A DNA stretch of 51,616 nucleotides, from assembly GCA_964523405.1 (NCBI GenBank), contig CAZGAQ010000038.1, positions 1 to 51,616 on the forward strand, read 5' to 3'. The position numbers and the translations under genes are program-made. A model generated the notes under the pieces. The model was not told the DNA's origin, ran no database searches, and was given only the letters and a program-made list of their open reading frames with translations. This document shows, piece by piece, positions 32,401 to 38,479 of this stretch (its first letter is position 1; every line of letters starts with the position of its first letter). The stretch is from CAZGAQ01 sp964523405 (GTDB lineage Bacteria > Planctomycetota > Phycisphaerae > UBA1845 > Fen-1342).

Positions 32401-33631
32401 GCGCCAGCACCACCAGCGCCCCACCGGGCGCCGTGAACTCCAGGGTCTCCCCGGCGGCCCCCGCTTCCCACCAGGCCAGTGGATCGTCGCGGCGCGGGGT
32501 AAGTTCGCGCGCGTATTGGACCGAGCCCGTCTCAGGCAGCGTCAACTCGTTGCCCCGCCCCGGACCGCTCGTCAGCCAGGCCTCCAGATCCACCCGCCGC
32601 ACTTCCACGCTCACTTGCTCAAACCCCCGCACGCGCAGCTGGATCGGCACGCGGACACCACCGCCCACCGTCGCCGGAACCTCGAGTTGCACCTGCGGCT
32701 GCTCGATGCGCTGCAGCCGGTCGGCCGCACGCGCGGACAGCTCCCTTCGCCCCGCGGCGCGCACTTGCTCGTACCATCGCACAGCCTCCGCCCACTCCCC
32801 GCGCTGTTCGTGCTCTTCCGCCAGGAGCAGTGCCGCCTCGGCCGCGGCGTCGCTGTGCGCGGCCGACTCGGCCGCCCGCGCTAGGCACTGCCGTCCCTCG
32901 GCCGCCGTCGCGTCCGCCCGCATCAGCAGCTTGGCTAGAACCACGTCGATGCGCACCACGGCGTCCGCACTACCCGCCAGCGCCGCGGCCCGCGCCCGCA
33001 CGGCTTCGATCTGGGCGCGCCGAACCCCGTCGGCTTGCGCGGACTCCGCCGGACCGGTCACTCCCAGACGCCGTGGCGTGAGCTCCCACTCCGCATGGAC
33101 GGCCCATGCTTCCGCAAGAGCCACGAGCGCCGCCAGCGTACGCTGCGTCGCCGCCTGCGCGGCAAAGCCCGCCACCGCGAGGTCCAGCGAATCGAGCGCC
33201 GCCGCGGTCTCGTTCATCGCCAGTTGCGCCTGGCCGTATGCCAGATTACACTCGGGCTCGCCGGACAGCGATGGGTCCTCCTGCGCCAATTGCGCCAGCC
33301 GCGTGCGTCCTTCGCGCCACTCGTCCCGGCTCGCGCCGCGCAACTGGCACAGCGCGTTCAGCAGCGCTGCGTCGAACCGGACACGCGCCTCCCGACCCTC
33401 CTGCAGCAGCCGTGCACACGTCGCCTGGGCCGCCGCGAACTGGCCGTTCCGATACGCCTCCAGCGCTTCCGCCACCGCCGGCGACCACTCGCGCGCGGTC
33501 GGTTGGGTTGCCGCCGACCCCAGTTCGTTCGTACGGCGCGGCGCGAGCTGTGCCACCGCGCTCGCCGGTACCACCGCCAACAGCAGGATCACGCCGAACC
33601 GACCGCGGCCGGACGGAATCCGAACAGCCAT
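29447..33631 (-). CDS. Secreted macroglobulin-like protein (no thioester motif seen)
   Basis: A 1394-residue exported protein from ATG 33631 (GGAG about 6 nt upstream): signal peptide (1-30), a TPR-like helical region (about 55-310, Ala-rich repeats such as YRNGQFAAAQATCARLL), then a long run of beta-sandwich domains. FHVAGWLLDGAVETGRAVRI, an interior AYRAQVRVPVRDGEALEART and the C-terminal MEYRVPALAEGP with GVCLLPAP resemble macroglobulin (MG) domains of bacterial alpha-2-macroglobulins. The CxEQ thioester and the alpha-helical thioester domain are not found. Role as a protease trap is therefore doubtful; a large surface or periplasmic scaffold is equally possible. Confidence 0.6.
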   Translation of the reverse strand: MAVRIPSGRGRFGVILLLAVVPASAVAQLAPRRTNELGSAATQPTAREWSPAVAEALEAYRNGQFAAAQATCARLLQEGREARVRFDAALLNALCQLRGASRDEWREGRTRLAQLAQEDPSLSGEPECNLAYGQAQLAMNETAAALDSLDLAVAGFAAQAATQRTLAALVALAEAWAVHAEWELTPRRLGVTGPAESAQADGVRRAQIEAVRARAAALAGSADAVVRIDVVLAKLLMRADATAAEGRQCLARAAESAAHSDAAAEAALLLAEEHEQRGEWAEAVRWYEQVRAAGRRELSARAADRLQRIEQPQVQLEVPATVGGGVRVPIQLRVRGFEQVSVEVRRVDLEAWLTSGPGRGNELTLPETGSVQYARELTPRRDDPLAWWEAGAAGETLEFTAPGGALVVLARARRAGAAEQVVKKLVIASALEVACRAGPREVVVWARGPGADRAGTVTFWMRRSFVPLQASLQNGLAIFALPNEARVMRDREWLCLVRQGDQLALCRGVLEAAAPVEAGRVLLLGGPKGVAVGGKFHVAGWLLDGAVETGRAVRIEVTDATDEVLFTREVPVSAGGAFATEFVVSAALVGKSLRATAKLDGRVLDNIGPRVFGSIAAPEASRYLVRTDWPPWQADAAAGLQGRVSVTDEAGLAPQGEVLFARIEAHALPGGDTVEALGFTERLVRLNAQGQYALQIAGAELGQAAGPARVSMSLRAGHRDAARAEAVAEMLLGTQPVAVWLTREPEVLRCGQAGRFGLGWYHPDGVAVNENPVIEVWRGEQRVAALPVGVTRAGLRSTWWEPGEPGAYRAQVRVPVRDGEALEARTEFVVAAAPTSAPAAGTPLVCRGEAARAGEREGVRVELGGPIDQPLLVLVDDRGALSGTVVAPSAQAPSLFVPTRCAPRRTTRLSVVAPGPDAPAVLADVPVRAPTTERLALAADCPAEAWPGVDLPVTVRTEPAGSQAGMVVVARLIEARTAGAAGWDPRLEPSGAAPVWVTGRGPTTPATADEPTRVSPGAATGAVLPATAGLRAPAELLAALEAALAEGETLWCTSVDCSTGVCDLRIALPSVPGLYRLELAAVTPRGSAAVGTRLIDTRRGLAVRCQLPDQLSLGDRTVLAVRLENGGAEPMVADVRIAGGAGLHTEAVRLLETRDGTSVHATEGAYAVTVPEHGQTWLHVGVEASQPGAGEAVVEVACGTQRRREVRPYQVWSAPTASEAPAATLRRTVTVWSPPVWDANGQVFDPKIYEDAHVPQPYRWPRSVYRLRELHWTERPWLAGDRVARGELVHVREEFTVDRSRAALVWRQPVPANCWAMATVLRDAPGLGAFERVREGQMEYRVPALAEGPQVQEYFLGAVRPGVCLLPAPTWLTKEQVVTVAVEPAETRLIVVGD

Positions 33632-33681
33632 TCCATCTCCAGTGGGGTTTGCCCGCAGCTTGCTACCGCTTTCGCCGCGAA

Positions 33682-33700
33682 CCACGGTGGTCCGCCGTGG
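33682..33700. terminator. Inverted repeat between the RNase HII-like and macroglobulin-like genes
   Basis: Arms CCACGG (33682-33687) and CCGTGG (33695-33700) with a 7-nt loop, in the short gap after the RNase HII-like stop. No clear U tract, so termination is only possible. Confidence 0.3.
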
Positions 33701-33733
33701 CCGGCCGGCCCCCTGCGGACCGGCGACCGAATT

Positions 33734-34696
33734 CTACCTTTCCCGGACAAACGCTTCGAGCGGCGGTTCCGCCGGCGTCAGGTGTGGACGAATCTCGCCC
33801 AGAAAACGCTGGGCGTCCACGTAGTAGCCCGCGGTCGGCCGCAAGCCGGACACCCGGTGGGTCCAGTAGGCGTTGAACTGTTCCATGCACAACTCGCGCA
33901 CGTACTTGGCCAGCATGCTCGCCAGGGCCACCGGCAGGTGGTCGCGATCCGCGTCGACCTGGAACGCGACCTGCCAGTCACTCTCCTGGGCCCCCAGCCG
34001 ATACCGACTGCAGGTCTCGCCCACCTCCAGCACGTGCAGATGCCGCTCGGGAAAGGCGGACATGAGGATGCTCCGGTAGTCTGCCCGTCCCCCCAGGCGG
34101 TCCACCCACACGTACACGTCCTGCCCACCGCTGCGCGCCAGCCCCCACTCCATGAGCCGCAACACCGCCTCGATCTCGACCGCAGCCTTGTTGTGCGTCT
34201 GCGCCACGCGCTCGTTGAACCGATCTTCCGGAATCCACCGCACCGCCAGCCCCCGGCAGGCCACCTGACCCGTTGCGAAAACCTCCCGCAGCCGCTGCGC
34301 CGCGCCTTCACAGGCCGACCGCACCCGGTCGGCCGGCAGCGGCCGCGACAGGTCCGCGTACCACGGACACGCCGAACGCACCGCGCCGCAGCCGTCGCTC
34401 AGCCCGTCCAGCAGCTCACCGAGCGTGCTCGCCGGCCGCTCCAGCGCGTGCGCAAAAGCCAGCACCGTGCGCTCCAGGGAGCTGATGCCCCGCTTGCGAT
34501 CGTAAACGCGCTTGGAGTCGTCGACGGGCAGGCGCGTCGCCCCGTGCGCCTTGCCCCGCGCGACGCAATCGGAGAGTGTGGCCCACAAGTCGCCGCCTAC
34601 CAGCTCGGGCGGCATCTGCCACAAGGTCGCCCCGCAGACCAATGGCCCCAGCAGCGGCCCGTAGCCCGCCTCGTCGATCCCGAGGACGAGCGGCAC
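33734..34696 (-). CDS. Divergent RNase HII-like ribonuclease H
   Basis: A 320-residue protein whose start (GIDEAGYGPLLGPLV, 6-20), VDDSKRVY (58-65), VYVWVDRLGG (Asp199) and HLPVALASMLAKYVRE (253-268) align with the four RNase HII blocks that carry the catalytic Asp-Glu-Asp-Asp set. It is over 100 residues longer than ordinary RNase HII, with an insertion at about 66-190. The substrate-recognising GRG motif is GYG here. Start is GTG at 34696, 1 nt after the mlaE stop (TAACGTG). It should cleave RNA in RNA-DNA hybrids, but its place in this operon is unexpected. Confidence 0.75.
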   Translation of the reverse strand: MPLVLGIDEAGYGPLLGPLVCGATLWQMPPELVGGDLWATLSDCVARGKAHGATRLPVDDSKRVYDRKRGISSLERTVLAFAHALERPASTLGELLDGLSDGCGAVRSACPWYADLSRPLPADRVRSACEGAAQRLREVFATGQVACRGLAVRWIPEDRFNERVAQTHNKAAVEIEAVLRLMEWGLARSGGQDVYVWVDRLGGRADYRSILMSAFPERHLHVLEVGETCSRYRLGAQESDWQVAFQVDADRDHLPVALASMLAKYVRELCMEQFNAYWTHRVSGLRPTAGYYVDAQRFLGEIRPHLTPAEPPLEAFVRER

Positions 34697-34697
34697 G

Positions 34698-35558
34698 TTA
34701 CCACAGCTCCAGCCGGTAGAAGATGATGGCGAACAGGCAGTCGGCCCCGATCAGGCACACGATGCTCTTGACCACCGTGGTCGTCGTCGCCCGCCCAACG
34801 CCCTCCGCCCCGCCCTGCACGTTCAGTCCCTCGTAGCAGGCCAGGAGTGCGATGATCGCCCCGAACACACCGCCCTTCAGCAGCCCGGTGAAATAGTCCG
34901 TCAACGTCAGCGCCGCACGCGTCAGATCGATGTACGTCAGCGGGTTGATGCCCAGCACGACCGTGCTCGTCAGGAACCCGCCCAGCACGCCAACCGCGTT
35001 CGCCAGGACCGTCAACCCGACCATCATCACCGTCGTCGCCACCACCCGCGGCACAACCAGAAAGCGGATCGGGTCCAGCGCGTGCGCCCGCAGCGCTTTG
35101 ATCTCCTCCCCCTCCACCATCGCGCCCAGCTCCGCCGCGATCGATGCCCCGGCGAATCCGCTCAGGATCACCGCGCTGAACAGCGCCCCCATCTCGCGGA
35201 ACATGGCCAACGCCACCACGTCCGCGATCCGGTCCATCTGCCCCAGGTCGTCCAGCGGCCGCGCCATCGCCAGCGCCAGAATGATCCCGACGAACGTCTG
35301 CACCAGTACCACGATCGGAATGCTGCGCACCCCCACGCGCACGCACTGCTGCGTCAGCGCCGCGCGGCGAATGCGATGCTGGCCTCCCCGGAGCGCCCGC
35401 GCGGCGCGCTCGCCGATCGAGATGAGCAGACGCACGATCCCCCCCACGTAGCAGACCGCCCGCCGCAGGGCCTCCAGTCCACCACGCACGCCCGCCCCGA
35501 CCGCCTCGATGGCGTGCCGCAGTCCCTCCGCCCCGCTCGGCTCGAGCGCCGCGCTCAT
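34698..35558 (-). CDS. MlaE-type ABC lipid-transport permease
   Basis: Integral membrane subunit of a phospholipid transporter of the MlaE/Ttg2B family. The 286-residue protein has an amphipathic N terminus, then hydrophobic segments; the conserved core SIPIVVLVQTFVGIILALAM, REMGALFSAVILSGFAGASI and AELGAMVEGEEIKALRAHAL is typical. The usual partners MlaF (ATPase), MlaD (MCE) are not adjacent. The ATG overlaps the upstream STAS gene by 4 nt, and MlaB in known systems is itself a STAS protein, so the pair may form a complex with an ATPase encoded elsewhere. Confidence 0.88.
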   Translation of the reverse strand: MSAALEPSGAEGLRHAIEAVGAGVRGGLEALRRAVCYVGGIVRLLISIGERAARALRGGQHRIRRAALTQQCVRVGVRSIPIVVLVQTFVGIILALAMARPLDDLGQMDRIADVVALAMFREMGALFSAVILSGFAGASIAAELGAMVEGEEIKALRAHALDPIRFLVVPRVVATTVMMVGLTVLANAVGVLGGFLTSTVVLGINPLTYIDLTRAALTLTDYFTGLLKGGVFGAIIALLACYEGLNVQGGAEGVGRATTTTVVKSIVCLIGADCLFAIIFYRLELW

Positions 35559-35905
35559 TCCTCAACGACCTCGTCCACCCGCTCCACGATTGTGAAGAAC
35601 TTGTCCAGGTGCGTGATTTCCAGCACGCCACGCACCCGCGCCTGTAACCCCGCGAGCACCAGCCGCCGCCCGGCGCGCTCCACCTCGCGCTTGACATACA
35701 CCATCGTCCCCACCCCGGACGAGTCCATGTAGCTGACCCCCGACAGGTCGATCACCAGCGTCCCCCCCGCCCGCAACGCCTGCTCCAGCAGCAGGATCCG
35801 CAGGCGCGGCGACGTGCGCAAGTCCACTTCCCCACGCACCGCCACGACCGGCGTGCGCCCGCTCACCGCGGTGTTAATCGTCAATGTCCCCGGCCGATCC
35901 TTCAT
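35555..35905 (-). CDS. STAS-domain protein (anti-sigma factor antagonist / MlaB-like)
   Basis: A 116-residue single STAS domain. It has VVAVRGEVDLRTSPRLR (20-36) and the loop LSGVSYMDSSGVGTMVY (54-70) whose Ser62/Ser63 is the position phosphorylated by RsbW-like kinases. The ATG at 35905 has CGGAG 5 nt upstream; a GTG at 35911 overlapping the kinase stop is an alternative. It follows the kinase gene and overlaps mlaE, so it could be an anti-anti-sigma factor, an MlaB subunit, or both. Confidence 0.88.
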   Translation of the reverse strand: MKDRPGTLTINTAVSGRTPVVAVRGEVDLRTSPRLRILLLEQALRAGGTLVIDLSGVSYMDSSGVGTMVYVKREVERAGRRLVLAGLQARVRGVLEITHLDKFFTIVERVDEVVEE

Positions 35906-35907
35906 CG

Positions 35908-36369
35908 TCACTCCGTCGCTGGACCGCCCGCGCTCACCGCGTGCGTCTTGTATTTCCGCATCGTCAGCAGCATACCCCCGCCCTCCGCACGCTGATACTC
36001 GACCGAGTTCGTCATCGCCCGGATGATGTGCACACCCAGCCCGCCCGGCCGGACATCCGTCAGATCGCGCCCGCAAATCACCGCCGGGTCGACCTGCCGA
36101 CCAAAGTCCCGCACCCGAATCTCGACCCCTTCGCCCTGCTGCTCGTCCGCGATCGCCGCCACCGTGACCACGATCCGCTGGTTCGGCGCGCCGCCGTAGC
36201 CGTGACAGATCACGTTCGTGACCGCCTCGTCCAGCGCCAGCACGATCTCCCCGGATTGACGCTCCGACCAGCCCTGACTCTCCGCCCAGCGCCGCACGCG
36301 CTCCCGCAATTCCGGCAGCCAGTGCGGGTCACTGGTCAACTCCAGTTCCAGGACCGCCGCCCGCATCAT
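35908..36369 (-). CDS. RsbW-like anti-sigma factor / serine kinase (HATPase)
   Basis: A 153-residue GHKL ATP-binding protein of the anti-sigma serine-kinase type. The N box is LALDEAVTNVICHGYGG (44-60, Glu48 and Asn52), the G1 box VRDFGRQVDP (86-95) and the G2 box PGGLGVHIIR (108-117). No histidine-kinase dimerisation domain is present, as expected for RsbW. Its ATG overlaps the lipoprotein stop (ATGA), and the STAS gene follows. The divergent sigma factor at 37355 is a candidate target. Confidence 0.9.
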   Translation of the reverse strand: MMRAAVLELELTSDPHWLPELRERVRRWAESQGWSERQSGEIVLALDEAVTNVICHGYGGAPNQRIVVTVAAIADEQQGEGVEIRVRDFGRQVDPAVICGRDLTDVRPGGLGVHIIRAMTNSVEYQRAEGGGMLLTMRKYKTHAVSAGGPATE

Positions 36370-36821
36370 GAAGCCCCACCCTCTGCAGCCGTCGCCGGGG
36401 CCGCATCCGCGCCGTGCTCCTGCCCCACCATGGCCGGTTGGGACTGCGGCGGCACTGTCCGCCCCGGGCGCAGGCTCACCTCGCCGTTACGGAGCGCCTC
36501 GCGCCAGCGCGCCACCGCTGCGGCCCGCTGCGCTTCGCTCGCGTAAAACCGATACCCCAGGTCTTCGCCACACAGGCGGCGCAATGCGGTGATCGCATAC
36601 ATCCGCACGGCCTCGTCGCGATCCTCCAGCAGGTCCACCACCCGGTGCAGCGCGCGCGGGTCCTGCGCCTCCGCGACCTGCACGATGCCGCGGGCCCGGT
36701 CGAGTGGATTTCCGGAAGCCAATTCCCGCCGGGGACCCGCCCCCGCAGCGCAGCCCACCGCCAGCAAACTCGCCGCCACGGGCGCAAGAATCAGAAGGTT
36801 ACGTTGGGCGCGCGCGTGCAT
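36366..36821 (-). CDS. HEAT-repeat-like lipoprotein
   Basis: A 151-residue exported lipoprotein, first gene of the partner-switch/mlaE operon. The lipobox LLAVGC places the acylated Cys at residue 24. Residues about 38-85 look like one or two HEAT repeats (DPRALHRVVDLLEDRDEAVR, MYAITALRRL), and the tail (110-151) is Pro/Ala/Gln-rich. The ATG at 36821 has no ribosome binding site but a perfect TATAAT 8 nt upstream. The stop overlaps the kinase start. Could sense something in the periplasm or outer envelope; function unknown. Confidence 0.72.
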   Translation of the reverse strand: MHARAQRNLLILAPVAASLLAVGCAAGAGPRRELASGNPLDRARGIVQVAEAQDPRALHRVVDLLEDRDEAVRMYAITALRRLCGEDLGYRFYASEAQRAAAVARWREALRNGEVSLRPGRTVPPQSQPAMVGQEHGADAAPATAAEGGAS

Positions 36822-36829
36822 TGTTCGGC

Positions 36830-36835
36830 ATTATA
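36830..36835 (-). promoter_or_regulatory. Consensus -10 (TATAAT) 8 nt before the lipoprotein ATG
   Basis: Minus-strand TATAAT, then 8 nt (GCCGAACA), then ATG. The transcript would start 1-2 nt before the start codon, so the whole operon mRNA is predicted to be leaderless. No -35 match was found at 16-18 nt. Confidence 0.55.
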
Positions 36836-37120
36836 AGGCACATCTCCCGAGACCGCACGTTATGGCAGCACAGCAGGCCCGCGCGGTGCGTGCCTTCCTC
36901 GCGCCGCTACGCCATGGGCCCGTGCTCACCTCCACCTCGGCGCCGCCCTGTTACGAGCCAGAAACAGCCGCTCGCTAGCATTCTTCAGGCGGAAATCCAG
37001 CCGGACATGGCCGCAACCGCTCCATTCGAATCGCAGAAACTACGACAAGACATTACTCCGAAACGATTTGCGCATTTTGCACAGAAACAATGCTATTTTC
37101 TCCTCTACGGCCCGAATATG
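36836..37120. other. Intergenic stretch without a visible gene
   Basis: Part of the 533-bp divergent gap between the lipoprotein operon and the sigma factor. It becomes AT-richer toward 37010-37120 than anything else in the window. I see no convincing ORF, RNA gene or repeat in it. Confidence 0.5.
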
Positions 37121-37129
37121 TGTTATACT
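37121..37129 (+). promoter_or_regulatory. Extended -10 promoter of the sigma factor gene
   Basis: TGTTATACT, that is TG-n-TATACT, an extended -10, in the AT-rich patch. No -35 match at 17 nt, as is common for extended -10 promoters. The start would be near 37136, leaving a leader of about 220 nt. Confidence 0.5.
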
Positions 37130-37135
37130 TGCATT

Positions 37136-37354
37136 CAGCACCGAATGAGTGCGAGTTGTCGCGAGTCGGCCAAACAGGCCCCGCAGCGGCAGCAAACGGC
37201 GGGAATCAAACGACTCCCGGCCGGGTTAACCAAGCTTGCCGGCCACGTGGTCGGTAAGCGTGAGATGGAAAGATGCCGGGCCGTGCGATAGGCACGGCCG
37301 GCGCCGGCCGCCCCCAAGGAGGAGGGTGACCGAGGCACCGGATGGAAGTGTCTC
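37136..37354 (+). ncRNA. Structured 5' leader of the sigma factor mRNA (candidate cis-RNA)
   Basis: Stems visible: CGGGA-x-T / A-x-TCCCG at 37200-37219 (loop CAAACG); GGCCGG 37219-37224 / CCGGCC 37239-37244 with a 14-nt loop holding GTTAAC and AAGCTT; GGCCGTGC 37279-37286 / GCACGGCC 37292-37299; and a 14-bp palindrome at 37296-37309. The GGCCGG/CCGGCC segments are mutually complementary, so alternative folds are possible. A strong AAGGAGGAGGG lies at 37316-37326, about 30 nt before the annotated ATG. No known riboswitch class was recognised. Confidence 0.4.
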
Positions 37355-38341
37355 ATGCGAAGAGTTCTCAAACACAGCGGTCGCGCCAAGCCAGGCATCA
37401 CTCTCCGCAGACTCACGCCGAGCACGCGGCTGCCGAACGCGGTCGTGCTGCGCAGCTTCACGCCGGAAGAGCGGGAGCAACTGCAGCGCCGCCTCAGTGA
37501 ACCCGTCGAGTGCGTCTACCACCCGGACTTCCGCAAGCTCAACGGCTGGGACGAGCCCGGCCCGCAAATCCCCACGCCCCGTCTGACCCTCGCCGGCAGC
37601 GTCGACCCCGACTCCGGCGAGAAGGCCGCCACCGAGGTCCTGTCGGCTGAAGATGAACGCGCGCTGTTCCTTCGTTTCAATTACTGCCGCTATCGCGTCC
37701 TGCGCCTGCTGTACAACGCGCGCGGCACGCGATTGAGCGGCGCGACGACCCGTGAATTGCTGCGCTGGGACACGCGGGCCCAGGATGCCCGTGCGGACAT
37801 CGTGCGGGCGAACACCTCCCTGGTACTGGCGATGGCCCGCCGGTCGCGGAATTCGGGCGTGGAGTTGAGTGAGTTGGTCAGCGAGGGCAACCTGGCCCTG
37901 CTGCGCTGCGTGGACAAGTTCGACGCCTCGCGCGGTTTCAAGTTCAGCACGTACGCCTGCCGTGCGATTCTCGCCAGCTTCTCCCGCGCCGCCGCCAAGG
38001 CCGCTCGTCAGCGGGCGCACTTCCCGACCACGTATGATCCCGCGATGGAGCGGAGCGACTACCTGGATCGCAAGCGCGAGCGAATCGAGCTGGATTGCGT
38101 TGAAGAACTCCGCCAGATCCTCTTCGAAAACACCGCCGACCTCAGCTCCGTCGAACGCCGCGTCCTGTCCGCACGGTTCTCCCTCGGTCGCGAGTCCGAG
38201 GCCAAGGCCGCCGGCCGCAAGACGCTTGACCAGGTTGGCGTTCTGCTCGGTGTCAGCAAGGAGCGCGTGCGCCAGATTCAGAACCAGGCGATGGACAAAC
38301 TGCGGGCCTGCCTCGAGCAGCGCCTGCTGGCCGCGTCCTAG
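37355..38341 (+). CDS. Sigma-70 family RNA polymerase sigma factor, planctomycete type
   Basis: A 328-residue sigma factor. The N-terminal 95 residues (VECVYHPDFRKLNG, PTPRLTLAG) are of the poorly conserved kind seen in planctomycete sigma factors; a degenerate region 1.2 follows (LSAEDERALFLRFNYCRYR). Region 2 spans about 143-217 (ANTSLVLAMARRSRN, LVSEGNLALLRCVDKFD, GFKFSTY) and region 4 about 261-318 (VGVLLGVSKERVRQIQNQAM). In region 2.4 the two Trp of the canonical ATWWIRQAI are replaced (ACRAILASF). Region 3 appears reduced. A GGAAG lies 6 nt before the ATG. It is divergent from an anti-sigma/anti-anti-sigma operon. Confidence 0.92.
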   Translation: MRRVLKHSGRAKPGITLRRLTPSTRLPNAVVLRSFTPEEREQLQRRLSEPVECVYHPDFRKLNGWDEPGPQIPTPRLTLAGSVDPDSGEKAATEVLSAEDERALFLRFNYCRYRVLRLLYNARGTRLSGATTRELLRWDTRAQDARADIVRANTSLVLAMARRSRNSGVELSELVSEGNLALLRCVDKFDASRGFKFSTYACRAILASFSRAAAKAARQRAHFPTTYDPAMERSDYLDRKRERIELDCVEELRQILFENTADLSSVERRVLSARFSLGRESEAKAAGRKTLDQVGVLLGVSKERVRQIQNQAMDKLRACLEQRLLAAS

Positions 38342-38380
38342 CCGCCCTCGCAACGCCCCGGGCCACTGGGGCCAAACACA

Positions 38381-38440
38381 AACCCGCGGATCCGTGGACT
38401 GCTGCCCTGCCGAGTCCACTGGTCCGCGGGTTCTTCGTTG
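38381..38440. terminator. Bidirectional terminator with long hairpin
   Basis: Arms 38381-38400 and 38413-38432 pair at 18 of 20 positions around a 12-nt loop. The right side is followed by a T-rich run (TTCTTCGTT) and the left side is preceded by CAAACACAAA, so it can stop both the sigma gene and the convergent lipoprotein gene. Confidence 0.7.
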
Positions 38441-38479
38441 CCCCGGCGCGCCGTGGCGGCCGTCACCCGGGTTGAAGCG

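Noticed and set aside
37236..37586. Alternative-frame ORF starting near AAGGAGGAGGG before the sigma gene
   Set aside because: No recognisable protein; overlaps the well-supported sigma factor in another frame. The ribosome binding site is noted as part of the leader instead.
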